Shown in pieces: positions 14,539 to 25,941 of a stretch of 43,118 nucleotides of DNA. Source of the stretch: an uncultured Clostridia bacterium (GTDB lineage Bacteria; Bacillota; Clostridia; Christensenellales; Borkfalkiaceae); NCBI GenBank assembly GCA_930990665.1, contig CAKNQN010000014.1:1-43118 (forward strand), in the 5' to 3' direction. Positions within the stretch are counted from its first letter, which is position 1; each line of letters starts with the position of its first letter. Both the position numbers and the translations under genes were made by a program. The notes below the pieces were generated by a model. It had not been told where the DNA came from and did not search any database. It saw only the letters and a program-made list of their open reading frames with translations.

Positions 14539-15465
14539 TCAGAGCGCATAAAAGAGGATGCGATCCCCTCCGCACTCGCGCGCATAGGGGAAGGCGCGGA
14601 CGGAAAGGGAGTCGTAGGTGCGGACATAATACATCCCTGCGGCGGGGTCGATGCAGCAGGCGTAGCGGGTATAATCGGGCGTTCCGTCTGCCAGAAGGAC
14701 GTTTCCGCGCACCATTTCCGCGCTCGCGAGCATATGGAAAAAGTGCGGCACCCCCTCTCCCTTTGCGGCATTGTGCAGAGAAAACGCCGCCCGCACGAAA
14801 CGGGAAGGCGAGCCTGCGTCGCCGGGCAGGCCGTATGCGCCCGCGCCCTGCCAGTCTGCCCGCACGGCGAGCCTGCCGAACCGCCCGCAGGGCGGCTGCG
14901 CCGTGAGGTTGGCGTAGTTGCCGAGCTGGTGCATCTGCGAGGGGAAGGGCGGCTCGTTGGCGAGCACGCACGCGCGGTTTTCGTAGATCTGCAACCCCTC
15001 TTTTTGCGGTTCGACGACGATACAGCCGTGCGCATCGGCGATCATCCAATGCAGCGGCGCGGGCGAAATATCTTTGTATTTTTCCCCGGTGATCTGCGTG
15101 TTTTGCAAAAGTTCCCGCGCCTGAGCGACGCTCTCACAGCTGCCCAGGATCCAGGCGATCAGCTCGTGCGGGGCGACGTTGTGCTTTCCCGCCGCGCGCG
15201 CGGGGGCATAAAAGGCGCTTTGCGGAAAATTCAGCCCCGCCGCGCACAGGCCCTTCTCGTTGCAGGCCTCGGCAAAGAGGGGAAAATCCGCGTCGCCCGC
15301 CGCCACCCCGAACATGGAATAGTGCCGCCGCTGTTCCCTTTCCGCACAGAATCGGAGCGCAAAATCGCGCGGCACATACGCCGCTCTCTCCCCGAACGAG
15401 TATTCGATATCCATATTCCTTCCGAACAGAAATTTATCGCCGTAAAATGCAAGACATGTACACAT
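14539..15465 (-). CDS. Cholylglycine hydrolase family enzyme, bile salt hydrolase type
   Basis: Ntn-hydrolase of the linear amide C-N hydrolase family (bile salt hydrolase / penicillin V acylase). After removal of Met1, Cys2 is the nucleophile (MCTC). The other expected residues are all present: Arg16 and Asp19 (FGRNMD), Asn79 (NEKGLCAAGLNF), Asn170 (LANEP) and Arg222 (SPSRFVRAAF). Asn79 is the residue usual in bile salt hydrolases, where penicillin V acylases often have Tyr. Length 308 is slightly under the usual 315-340. No signal peptide, so it is cytoplasmic. GGGGAGGG precedes ATG 15465. Substrate (conjugated bile acid, N-acyl homoserine lactone or other amide) is not proven. Confidence 0.88.
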   Translation of the reverse strand: MCTCLAFYGDKFLFGRNMDIEYSFGERAAYVPRDFALRFCAEREQRRHYSMFGVAAGDADFPLFAEACNEKGLCAAGLNFPQSAFYAPARAAGKHNVAPHELIAWILGSCESVAQARELLQNTQITGEKYKDISPAPLHWMIADAHGCIVVEPQKEGLQIYENRACVLANEPPFPSQMHQLGNYANLTAQPPCGRFGRLAVRADWQGAGAYGLPGDAGSPSRFVRAAFSLHNAAKGEGVPHFFHMLASAEMVRGNVLLADGTPDYTRYACCIDPAAGMYYVRTYDSLSVRAFPYARECGGDRILFYAL

Positions 15466-15514
15466 TTTTCCCTCCCCTTACAGTTTTGCCGCACGGAAAA
15501 GTTTTATACCTTTA

Positions 15515-15646
15515 CCCCGCCGACCGCGCCGCCGCCCTCATATGGGGGCGCACTCTCCCGCCAAACGTGCCGCACCATCTTACGAGCCGCACTTCCCCGC
15601 CGACCGCGCCGCACTCGCATACGGGGGCCGCACTCCCCCGCCAAAC
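15515..15646. repeat. Two imperfect 52-bp GC-rich direct repeats, 80 bp apart
   Basis: Copies at 15515-15566 and 15595-15646, both beginning CCCCGCCGACCGCGCCGC and ending CCCGCCAAAC with a G-run in the middle. The surrounding intergenic stretch 15466-15868 has no supported gene. Confidence 0.6.
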
Positions 15647-15871
15647 TCTCTGCCCCCGCGTACAGGCTGCATATGGGCCCGCCATGCGGCCGCAGAGGCA
15701 CGAAATACCGCGGCATGATTTCTTATTTTCTGTGGTGGAAATTCAGCAAATAAGCCCCAAAAACGGGTGTACGTCGGCAAAAAAACCGAACAAGAAACAA
15801 ATTTGTTCCGGATAAAATGCAGACGTCCGTATGCCCGAAAATTACAAGCCGTGCAGACGCCCGAAACAGAA

Positions 15872-15901
15872 AAAAGGACCCGGCCGAAGCCGGGTCCTTT
15901 T
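15872..15901. terminator. Bidirectional terminator downstream of the subtilase gene
   Basis: Perfect 12-bp stem (15873-15884 with 15889-15900) with a CGAA tetraloop, A tract on one side and T tract on the other. It is about 180 bases beyond the stop of the giant protease gene. The spacer also holds two copies of CTCCGCCCCGTTCGGG (15974-15989, 16019-16034). Confidence 0.8.
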
Positions 15902-16081
15902 ATGGTTTTTTTGTGTTTCCAAAGCTGATGCCGGAAATCTTTTTCCCGCAAGGCGCACCGCTGTGAAGAGGTTCTCCGCCCCGTTCGGGCGCGGTACATT
16001 CCCTGCCGCAGCTGCACTCTCCGCCCCGTTCGGGAACGGGAGCGCTATCTGCCGCGGGATTTTTAAGGGTATCTTTTGCAA

Positions 16082-19000
16082 TTATTCCTGAGGACCCTGA
16101 TCGGAGCCGTCCTGAGAACCCTCGTCGGAGCTGCCTTTGGCCGCCTTCGCCTTTTTCTTTTTCAGGATAAGGACGGTAGCCACAACGGCGCCGATCACGA
16201 CGACTGCCGCCGCCACAGACACGACGATCGCGACGACCGGGCTGTCCTTTTCCGGTGCGGGCTGATTGCTGTTGCCGACGATGACCTTGTACGTCGTGCT
16301 CTTGCCGCCGTAGGAGACGGTGATGATGTTTTCGCCTTCGTGCAAAACGTCTGCCTCGACCGTGTAACCCGTATAGAACAGTTCGGTTTCGCCGTCCACA
16401 TAGGTGACTTTCAGAACGAGACCGGCGGACATATAGGTGTCACCCGGGCGGTACTCTTGCGGTGCGGGATATTCCGCCACCTCGACAGACTGCACATCCG
16501 GACGGCGCACGGTCACATTGAGCGAGGTCTTCAGACCGGAATATTCGATGCTGACCGTGCGGTCATTCAGCGTGAGGGCGGCGTCTGCATTGGCGATCGT
16601 GAAGCCTTCCGTGATGACCTCGCGCGAGCCGTCTGACCAGATCAGAAGGAGCGTGAGCCCGGCAGGATCAAACTTATCGCCGCGGACATAGTCCATCTTC
16701 GTCGGATAGGTGTTGATCAGGATGCTCTGCTTTGTGACCGTTTCGCCGAACTCGTGCGCCTTGGCACGCATCGCGCTTTCGGTGGAAAGCAGGCGGTCGG
16801 AATTGGTGACAAACTGATCCTGCACCTGTGTGACGAGGTTGTAAGCATCGCGCGCGGCCTTGACAGCTGCACGGTACTGCGTCCACAAGTCGGTATCGGA
16901 TGCCGAAAGGGCGTTGACCTCCTCCGCCGTAGGAATGGCGGCGATCAGGCGCTGCGCTTCGCGCGCCGTATCGTCGGCGATCAATTCGCTCCTCTCGAGC
17001 GTCGAGAAGTACGCGCCGTATACGCGGCCGTCAAACCCGACGGCGTTCTGCGGGCAGACCGCCGTAAGCCCGAGATCTTTGACGCCGACTACGCCGTATT
17101 GCCCCGCATAGAGCACGCGCGCGGCATAGTCTTTGAAGTTTGCATAGAATTTTTCGCTGCCGATGTTGCCCAGTTCGTCCAGGATCAGATACATGTCTTC
17201 ACCCTGCTCGAAGTCGGATGCGGTCAGGTTCTGCGCTTCCAGCACAGGCGCCTGCAGGCAGCCGAAGATGTATTTCGTCGCGCCGCACTTGTAGAAGGAA
17301 CGGTCGCCGACCGCGCGGAACGCGTAAGGGAATTCGACCGAAGTCACGTTCGCCGCGTTTTCAAACGCGCTTGCGCCCGTGCGCACCGTCGCTTCGTTCA
17401 GAACGACCGCGCCGCTCTTTCCGGCAGGATATGCCAGCACCTGCACGCCGCTGGGAATGCGCTCATACAGGATGCCGTCTTCGGTGAAGTAGTTCGCATT
17501 TTCCCCGATGGTGAACCCGGTGACAAAGGTGAGGCCGCTGAAAGCTCCCTCGCCGATCTTGGTGACCGTAGCGGGGATCTCCCACTGCGCGTCGCCGCTG
17601 CTGCCGAGGCGGGTATACGCAAACGCGTATTTCCCGATCGTTTCCGCGCGCGGGATGGTGACGGAGCGCAGCCCCGTAGACATAAATGCGCGTGCACCGA
17701 TGGAGGTAACTTTTTCCATTCCGAGCGTCTGGATCGCCGCGCAGCCGTAGAAGGCCTCGTCTCCGGCGCTTTCCAGAAGCGGAAGGTTGGTGACGTTGAG
17801 AAGTTTGCAGTTTTTGAACGCCGCGGAGCCCGCTTTCGTCAGGTTGGAAAGATCCAGGCCGGAGAACAGTGCGCTGCACCCCTCAAAAGCCGAATCCCCC
17901 GCCTCTGCCAAGGACATCGTCAGCGTTTTCAGCGAAGAACAGCCGCGGAACACCCCTGCGCCCAGCCGGACATTCGAGGACTGCGCGGAAGAGAGTTCGA
18001 CGGTGACGAGCGCGCTCTGGCCGGAGAAGGTGTTCGTGCCGAGCACCGTGCTCCCCTCGCCGAAGCGCACGCTTTCCAAAGCCGGCGAGCCGGAAGCGGC
18101 GAAGACGCCGTTGCCGAGCGAGGCGATGTCGCCGAGGACGGCGGTTTTCAGGCTGCCGCAGCCGGCAAACGCCCTGTCGCCGATGGAAGTGACCCGCGTC
18201 CCCGAAAGATCGAGAGACGTGAGCGCCGTCTGGGTGAAGCAGTCCGCGCCGATCGAGGTGAGCCCCGAGCCGAACGTGACGCCGGCGAGAGCGGAAGCAT
18301 AATAGAACGTCTGTGCAGGCAGCGCGCCCGTGTAAGCCGAAATATCGGCGGTGACCATGCTTTCACACCACGAGAAGACGCCCTTGCCCATGGTCACGCC
18401 CGCAGGCAATGTGACCGCCAGCAGGCCCGTGCCCGAGAAGGCGTAGTCGCCGATCTCGCGCAGATTGCCTTCCGCAGCAAACGTGACCGAAGTCAGGCGC
18501 GTGTTGCCCGCAAAGGCGTTCGCCGCGATCGTTTCGACCGTCGCCGGGATCGCAAAGGAGGTCGCGTTCTGGCCGACTTTCACCAGTTTGGTCCTGTTGC
18601 TGTCCGCATACAGAACAAAGGCGCCGTTCACTTCATCCAGGACAAAGGAGGCATCTTCGTTGCCGAAACGGATGGTATCGATCTTGCAGTTGCCGAAAGG
18701 CGATATGACGCCCGCATACGTCAGCACATCCAGGTTGTCGGGCGTGATGTCGGTATAGACCAGCTCCGAAAGATTCGTGCAGTGCAGGAACATATCGTCG
18801 CTGACCGCCGTAAAGCGGCTCATCGTCAGCTTTTTAAGGCCGGTACAGCCGTAGAACGCACTGTTGCCCGCGACGCGAAGCTCCGTCAGATCCAGATCCT
18901 GCAGCGCCGTGCATTCTGCAAAGCAGTAGGCGCCGATGGTCGTCATGTGCGGGGCGATGCGGACGTAATCCGTCCCCTCCTGCAGATCCAGGATGTTGAC

Positions 19001-22000
19001 ATCTTCCGCTTTCAGGCCGTTCTGAAGCTGTATGTTGTTGATGTATTTCAGAGAGTTGCAGTTTGCAAAGCAGTAGGCGCCGAAACTGATCGAACGGGAA
19101 TGCAGGTCGATCCTTTCCAGGTTTTGACAGTTGTAGAAGGCGTAGCTGTATACATACTCGATAGTATCCGGCAGAACGATCCGCTTGAGCGCCTTCATGT
19201 TCGCGAAAGCGCGCTGCTGGATCTCCATGCAGGGCGCGAGGATCTCCAGTTCGGTGATGTTCGTGTTGTCCTGGAAGGCCTCTTCATAGATATAATATAC
19301 GTTGAGGTTCCGAGGGATCGTGACCTTGCCGCCCTTGCCGTGATATTCGGTGAGGATGCCGTTTTCGACGACAAATTCCGGCCCGACCGTCAGAGTCGCG
19401 GAGACGGAATACAGCGTGGGACGGCCGTCCTGGTAAAGCGTCGCGCGGATGACCGTGCTGCCCTCCGAAAGGGTGCGCACAAAGCCCGTTTCGCTGACCG
19501 TGGCCACATCGGGCACGGAGGAATCCCAGACGATGACCGGATCCACCGCCGTATACCAGGGTTCCACCTCCACTTCCATGCGGAAAGCGGTGTTCTGGTT
19601 GACGGAGACGGTCGCATTGGTGGGATTGACCATGTTGTTGTCGCTGTTTTCGATGAGCGCGAAGTTGAGCTTGGAGATGCCGGGTGCCGTGTTGACCTGA
19701 TCGGTCACCGTCACGAGGATGCCGTCGGACGCCGCGGCGTATTCGTTTTTGCCGCCGTAGACGCGGACGATCGCCGTGCCGGGCGCGACGCCGAAGATCT
19801 CGCCGTCTTTCACGCGGACAACGCTCTCATTGAAGGAATGCCAGTACAGGTTCACGCTCGCCGCGTTGGCAGGCGAAACGACCGTCTGCAGCTGCAGCGC
19901 CTCGTTCACATTGACGGTGACCGCCTTGGAATATTCTTCCGAATCGGCGTCTTCCCCCGTCGTGATCTCGACGGAATCGGGATATTCGACGGCATCGGGC
20001 AGAGACTTGAACGCATTCACGCGATAGGCGCGCGCGTTCAGCGCATAGTCGTCTACCTGCAGATACAGGTCGACGTCCTGATCGTAGTAATCGGTGATGT
20101 CCAGAGAGACCGTCGTGATGGAATTGCGCTCGCTGTAAATGGGCGTCATCTGCGTGTCCAGAAGCTCGAGCGTCATGGAAGAGTAGTCGGCAAAGCACAG
20201 CGCGATCGACTGCGCATAGTGGTTGTCGTACACGTCCACATCCAGAAATACGTTGTAGCGCGTCTTGTCGTTGTTGTCCTTGTACGGCTCGTAACGCACG
20301 CGGTAATCGACGATCTCCGGCGCTTCCGTATCGATGTAGAAGTTGAAATCGAAGGTCTTGTTGTATCCGTACAGAGATGCGTCGTACGGCCTGTCATCGG
20401 AGATGTCCGCCAGCTCCCCTTCCATGTGGAAGAGATACTGCCGGTTGTTTTCAAGGCCGAGCGCCTTTGCGTCCCACTCCAGTTCGATCAGAGAGGCTCG
20501 CACGCTGCTCGATCCGCCCGTATATGCCTTGCGGACATTGTTCATCGTCTTGGAAAAGACGACTTCACCCGTGACCGCGTCGGTGATGCTGATCTCCATC
20601 GTCTTCGCGCCGCGCAGCATGCCCGCATAGATCGCGTACAGCTGGTTGACCGTGCGGTGACCCTCCTCGTCGTAGATGGAGATCGCCGCCTTGTCCGAAG
20701 TGGAATAGATCTGCTTCACGTCCGGATCCTGCGTGTAGAGGTAGGAACCGAGCGGAATGATGTATTTATCATCGTAATAGGAGCCGAGCGGGACGGTCGG
20801 ATAAATGGCCGCCTGCGGCTTTTCATCTTCGGGAATACTGTCGTCCGCCAGCGCTTCGCTCAGCTCGTATTCGCTGATGTCCATCATGGGCGCTTTGTAC
20901 CAGTCGCCGTAGAATCCGAGCCAGGGAACGTTCAGGTCGACACGGGACTCTGTATCGGCGGAAGTGTCCTGCAAGGTCACAAACCCCTCGACGTACATCC
21001 CGTTCTCAAAGTTCTTGTTCAGGTAGTCTTTTGCCGTCTGATTCAGCCGGATGACCACCGTCACTTCCACGTCATCGCCGCCCGCGAGGGTCAGCTGATT
21101 GCCGGAAACCCCGTTCCCGGAGAAACGGATGTCCGCCATGGAATCGAGCATATATGCGCGTTCTGCCACGGTCATGCCGTCCGAAGCGATGGTCTCCGTC
21201 ATCGTCTGCGTGCCCAGAAGATAGGTGCGGGTGTTTTCCGAAAGGTTCTTCACGCGGAATTTCAGCGTGTATTCGCCCGTCTTTTCCGGGTCGTCGCCCA
21301 CTTCGATCTTGGCCTTGTCGATGCCGTCCACGTAGATGTACGCCTGCGTCGTCATCGCCTTCTTGATGTCCGCCAGGCCCGCCCCCTGCTTGCGCGGAGA
21401 ATAGGGCTGGTTGAACTCGTCGCGCGCGATCGTCGCCGTGCTCATCACGAGGAAGTTGGAAACGGCCACATCGTCCGTATACGTCTTGCTCGAATCATAG
21501 GCGACGTTTTTGCGCACATACGAGAGAATGAGGCTCATGGCGCCCGCCATGTTCGGCGCGGCCATACTCGTGCCGCTGTATTCGTCCCATCCGTTGGCCA
21601 CGGCCGAGGTGATCTCGCCGCCGTGCGCGGAAATTTCCGGCTTCAGGTGCAGCTCGGGCGTCGGGCCCCAGCTGGAAAAGTCTGACATGAACGGGCCCGC
21701 TTTCTGGCTCTCGCTGATGTACATGACGCCGCGCGAACCTGCATCGATAAAGCTCTTCGCCGCGTCCATGGTGATCGAACAGGTCGGGATCGGGTCGTTC
21801 AGGTTGCCAAGGCTCATGTGGATGATGCCCGATACGTTGTTGTAGATGACACAGCCGATGGCGCCCTTCTGCTTGGCGACACGCACCTTCTGTTCAAAGG
21901 TGACGTCTCCGCCGCGGCGCACGACGGCGATCTTTCCCTTCACGTCAATGTTGCTCGTGTAGTTCACCGCAAGCCCGAAACCGGGAACGACCACATACTC

Positions 22001-23509
22001 GATCGCCATGTTGCCGTCTGCATCGACGAGAGAAGGATTCTTTTCTTTGAGTTCCTTTACGAAATCTTTTTCATTGCCGTTGCCGTCGCTCGCTTCGGTG
22101 AAGTACAGGAATTTGTCTTCGCCGTTCACGTCGACACGGATGTACTTGGACTCCTGCCCGTTGATGCTCGCGACGCTGAGCGCGCCGGGATAGGTGGACG
22201 GGGAACCGACCGTGCCCGAATCGGGGTTGGATGCGAGGTTGGTGCCGTACGCGCCGCCATAGGCGGAGCTGTAATCGTTGCTCGCCGCGACCACGAGCAT
22301 GATGCCGTTGTCACGCACGCGCGTGTACACCTGCTCCATATACTCGTCGTCGCCCGTCGAGAAGCCCGCGGAGGAACCGAGACTCATGTTGATGATGTCT
22401 ACATCCAGTTTGATGCAGTCTTCCAGCGCGGCGAGGATGTCCATCGTTTCGGCGCCGCCGAGCGTATCGCTGTTTTCGTTGTCGGTAAATACCTTGCAGA
22501 ACGCCAGCTGCGCTTCGGGCGCAACGCCGGTGAACGTCATCGGATTGCCGTCTTTGTCCAGGATCTCGTTTCCGTCCTGGTCCTTGATCGTCTCCGGATT
22601 TCCCTGATCGTCCAGGATCGGGGAACCGGCAATGATGCCCGCCACGTGCGTGCCGTGCGAGGAATAGGAGGGATAGACGTCCGTATCCTTGTCGGCGTAG
22701 TCGTACGCGAAGGGGACCTTTTTGCTGTAATAGACATCGTCCACCGTGACGCTCGGGTCGATCGCCTGCACGCCCGTCGAGACCCCGTCGAACACGAGAT
22801 CGGCGACTTCCTCTTTCGTAAGGAGAACGTCGTCGCTGCCGGAGGGCTCGGTCTGAAAGGCTTCATGGCTGACATCCAGGCCGGTATCGAGAACCGCGAC
22901 GACCATGCCGGTACCGTCATAGTCCTTCGCGATGCTGTCGTCGACCTTGTAGATACCCGTGCCCCACACGTTCGCGTTGTTTTCGACGACGATATCCTTC
23001 GGGGCGTAATAATATTCGGAGACATCCACGCTCTTCACGCCGTCCATCGCGGCGATCTCGTTGGCGTAACCCACGTCGACGCGGATGGCAACTGCGTTCA
23101 GCAGCAGCGTATAGCCGTATTTGTATTCATAGGGGATCCCCTTCGCACGCAATGCGGACAAAAAGGAATACTGACGGGCACGCAGGCTGTTCTGCGCGCG
23201 CAGGCCGCCCGCCGTCTGGATGTATTCGTCCACCGGCTGTTCGCCGCTGCGGTCGGAAAGGCTGTCCCCTTCCAGAGAGACGATGAGCCACTGCTTGCCC
23301 TTCACTTCCGGCGCGATGGCGACCGCATCCCCGAACGCGGAGGAAGTGTCTGCCAGTTTGAGCGACGTCTCCTCCGTCAGGCCGGAAACCGGACTGCCGG
23401 CATCGACGCTGTTTTGTGTGCGCAGCGGCAGAAAGGCCGATGCGCACAGGGAAACGCACATCGCCAATGCGAGCAGCCACGTCAGAATCCTGTATTTTTT
23501 CAGTGTCAT
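16082..23509 (-). CDS. Giant membrane-anchored subtilisin-like protease with Ig-like and leucine-rich repeats
   Basis: A 2475-residue surface protease. A signal peptide (about 1-30) and a propeptide-like region precede an S8 catalytic domain with Asp208 (VLDTGLD), His285 (SHGTHVAG), oxyanion Asn411 (AASND) and Ser648 (GTSMAAP). A PA domain (about 500-600) is inserted before the Ser block, as in lactocepin and C5a peptidase. Fn3-like regions follow, then Big_2-type Ig-like domains (about 1215-1380), some 20 BspA-like leucine-rich repeats (about 1385-2090), two Big_3-type domains (about 2270-2415), and a transmembrane helix (about 2418-2442) with a KKKKAK stop-transfer and acidic tail. There is no LPXTG motif. 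A GAGGT site precedes ATG 23509, 18 bases after oppF, so it is probably the last gene of the opp operon. Expected role: digesting host, dietary or bacterial protein at the cell surface. Confidence 0.92.
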   Translation of the reverse strand: MTLKKYRILTWLLALAMCVSLCASAFLPLRTQNSVDAGSPVSGLTEETSLKLADTSSAFGDAVAIAPEVKGKQWLIVSLEGDSLSDRSGEQPVDEYIQTAGGLRAQNSLRARQYSFLSALRAKGIPYEYKYGYTLLLNAVAIRVDVGYANEIAAMDGVKSVDVSEYYYAPKDIVVENNANVWGTGIYKVDDSIAKDYDGTGMVVAVLDTGLDVSHEAFQTEPSGSDDVLLTKEEVADLVFDGVSTGVQAIDPSVTVDDVYYSKKVPFAYDYADKDTDVYPSYSSHGTHVAGIIAGSPILDDQGNPETIKDQDGNEILDKDGNPMTFTGVAPEAQLAFCKVFTDNENSDTLGGAETMDILAALEDCIKLDVDIINMSLGSSAGFSTGDDEYMEQVYTRVRDNGIMLVVAASNDYSSAYGGAYGTNLASNPDSGTVGSPSTYPGALSVASINGQESKYIRVDVNGEDKFLYFTEASDGNGNEKDFVKELKEKNPSLVDADGNMAIEYVVVPGFGLAVNYTSNIDVKGKIAVVRRGGDVTFEQKVRVAKQKGAIGCVIYNNVSGIIHMSLGNLNDPIPTCSITMDAAKSFIDAGSRGVMYISESQKAGPFMSDFSSWGPTPELHLKPEISAHGGEITSAVANGWDEYSGTSMAAPNMAGAMSLILSYVRKNVAYDSSKTYTDDVAVSNFLVMSTATIARDEFNQPYSPRKQGAGLADIKKAMTTQAYIYVDGIDKAKIEVGDDPEKTGEYTLKFRVKNLSENTRTYLLGTQTMTETIASDGMTVAERAYMLDSMADIRFSGNGVSGNQLTLAGGDDVEVTVVIRLNQTAKDYLNKNFENGMYVEGFVTLQDTSADTESRVDLNVPWLGFYGDWYKAPMMDISEYELSEALADDSIPEDEKPQAAIYPTVPLGSYYDDKYIIPLGSYLYTQDPDVKQIYSTSDKAAISIYDEEGHRTVNQLYAIYAGMLRGAKTMEISITDAVTGEVVFSKTMNNVRKAYTGGSSSVRASLIELEWDAKALGLENNRQYLFHMEGELADISDDRPYDASLYGYNKTFDFNFYIDTEAPEIVDYRVRYEPYKDNNDKTRYNVFLDVDVYDNHYAQSIALCFADYSSMTLELLDTQMTPIYSERNSITTVSLDITDYYDQDVDLYLQVDDYALNARAYRVNAFKSLPDAVEYPDSVEITTGEDADSEEYSKAVTVNVNEALQLQTVVSPANAASVNLYWHSFNESVVRVKDGEIFGVAPGTAIVRVYGGKNEYAAASDGILVTVTDQVNTAPGISKLNFALIENSDNNMVNPTNATVSVNQNTAFRMEVEVEPWYTAVDPVIVWDSSVPDVATVSETGFVRTLSEGSTVIRATLYQDGRPTLYSVSATLTVGPEFVVENGILTEYHGKGGKVTIPRNLNVYYIYEEAFQDNTNITELEILAPCMEIQQRAFANMKALKRIVLPDTIEYVYSYAFYNCQNLERIDLHSRSISFGAYCFANCNSLKYINNIQLQNGLKAEDVNILDLQEGTDYVRIAPHMTTIGAYCFAECTALQDLDLTELRVAGNSAFYGCTGLKKLTMSRFTAVSDDMFLHCTNLSELVYTDITPDNLDVLTYAGVISPFGNCKIDTIRFGNEDASFVLDEVNGAFVLYADSNRTKLVKVGQNATSFAIPATVETIAANAFAGNTRLTSVTFAAEGNLREIGDYAFSGTGLLAVTLPAGVTMGKGVFSWCESMVTADISAYTGALPAQTFYYASALAGVTFGSGLTSIGADCFTQTALTSLDLSGTRVTSIGDRAFAGCGSLKTAVLGDIASLGNGVFAASGSPALESVRFGEGSTVLGTNTFSGQSALVTVELSSAQSSNVRLGAGVFRGCSSLKTLTMSLAEAGDSAFEGCSALFSGLDLSNLTKAGSAAFKNCKLLNVTNLPLLESAGDEAFYGCAAIQTLGMEKVTSIGARAFMSTGLRSVTIPRAETIGKYAFAYTRLGSSGDAQWEIPATVTKIGEGAFSGLTFVTGFTIGENANYFTEDGILYERIPSGVQVLAYPAGKSGAVVLNEATVRTGASAFENAANVTSVEFPYAFRAVGDRSFYKCGATKYIFGCLQAPVLEAQNLTASDFEQGEDMYLILDELGNIGSEKFYANFKDYAARVLYAGQYGVVGVKDLGLTAVCPQNAVGFDGRVYGAYFSTLERSELIADDTAREAQRLIAAIPTAEEVNALSASDTDLWTQYRAAVKAARDAYNLVTQVQDQFVTNSDRLLSTESAMRAKAHEFGETVTKQSILINTYPTKMDYVRGDKFDPAGLTLLLIWSDGSREVITEGFTIANADAALTLNDRTVSIEYSGLKTSLNVTVRRPDVQSVEVAEYPAPQEYRPGDTYMSAGLVLKVTYVDGETELFYTGYTVEADVLHEGENIITVSYGGKSTTYKVIVGNSNQPAPEKDSPVVAIVVSVAAAVVVIGAVVATVLILKKKKAKAAKGSSDEGSQDGSDQGPQE

Positions 23510-23527
23510 AATTACCTCGAAATTTCC

Positions 23528-24573
23528 TTAGTCTTCGTTCTTTTCCGCCGTCTCTTCTTCGTCATACAGGTGGCAGGCGACAAAATGGCCCGGCTTGCAT
23601 TCGCGGAAGACGGGAACCTCTTCTTTGCATACGTCCATGCATTTGCGGCAGCGGGTGTGAAATTTGCAGCCGGAAGGCGGATTGACCGGGGAAGGAATGT
23701 CTCCTTCCAGAATGATCCTCTTCATCTTGTAGTCGGGATCGGGCACGGGAACCGCCGAGAACAGCGCTTCCGTGTAGGGATGCAGCGGGTTTTCAAAGAT
23801 ATCCGCCGTCTTTCCGTATTCGACCATGCTGCCCAGATACATCACCCCCACTTCGTCGGAGATGTGTTCCACGACGGACAGGTCGTGCGAAATGAAAATA
23901 TAGGCGATCTTGTCCCTTTCCTGCAGAGATTTGAGCAGGTTGATGATCTGCGCCTGGATGGACACGTCGAGCGCCGAAACGGGCTCGTCGCAGATGACCA
24001 GTTTGGGTTTGAGCGCGAGCGCGCGCGCAATGCAGATGCGCTGCCGCTGCCCGCCCGAAAATTCGTGCGGATACCGCTCGAAATACTGCGGCTGCAGGCC
24101 GCATTTCTCCATCACTTCGAAGATATAATCTTTGTACTGCGAGGGGGGCACGATCTTGTGCTGGCGCACCGCTTCGCCGATGATCTCCCCGACCGTCATG
24201 CGGGGGGAAAGGCTGGAATAGGGATCCTGAAAGATCATCTGCATCTGCGGACGCATCTTGCGCAGTTCCCGCGGTTTGAGCTTGCCGATGTCGACGCCGT
24301 CGAACAGCACTTCGCCGCCCGTGATCGAGTGCAGGCGCAGAATGGTGCGGCCCATCGTCGTCTTTCCGCAGCCGGATTCACCGACGATGCCGACCGTGCG
24401 CCCGACGCGTACCTGCAAAGATACGTCGTCCACCGCGCGGACATACTGTTTCTTCCTGCCCGGCAGATTGCCGCTGACCGGGAAGTATTTTTTCAGATGA
24501 TTGACTTGCAGCAGGACGTCGCCCTCTTCTATGGCAGGAGAGACTGCGACGGCCGGTTCCGGTCGGTTTTCGT

Positions 24574-24577
<4 letters not shown>
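23528..24577 (-). CDS. oppF: Oligopeptide ABC transporter ATP-binding protein OppF
   Basis: One of two ATPases that power peptide import. The 349 residues contain Walker A GESGCGKT (66-73), Q-loop [10 protein letters not shown], signature FSGGQRQR, Walker [13 protein letters not shown] and the switch His in FISHDLS. The C-terminal oligopeptide-transporter extension has a cysteine cluster ([14 protein letters not shown]), typical of OppD/F-type subunits. Its ATG overlaps the oppD stop by 4 bases (ATGA), showing translational coupling. Confidence 0.95.
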
Positions 24578-25932
<1,355 letters not shown>

Positions 25933-25941
25933 GCTTCCCTT

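Noticed and set aside
14294-15049. Arg-rich minus-strand frame overlapping the cholylglycine-hydrolase gene
   Set aside because: Shadow frame of a gene whose active-site residues are all intact; low-complexity Arg content.
16754-21685. A 1643-codon open frame on the plus strand, antisense to the giant protease gene (similar long ones at 21818-24604, 28476-30833 and 32828-37642)
   Set aside because: They mirror genes with clear domains on the minus strand. Rarity of TTA, CTA and TCA codons in the sense strand explains the missing stops; the products are Arg/His/Asp-rich with no motif.
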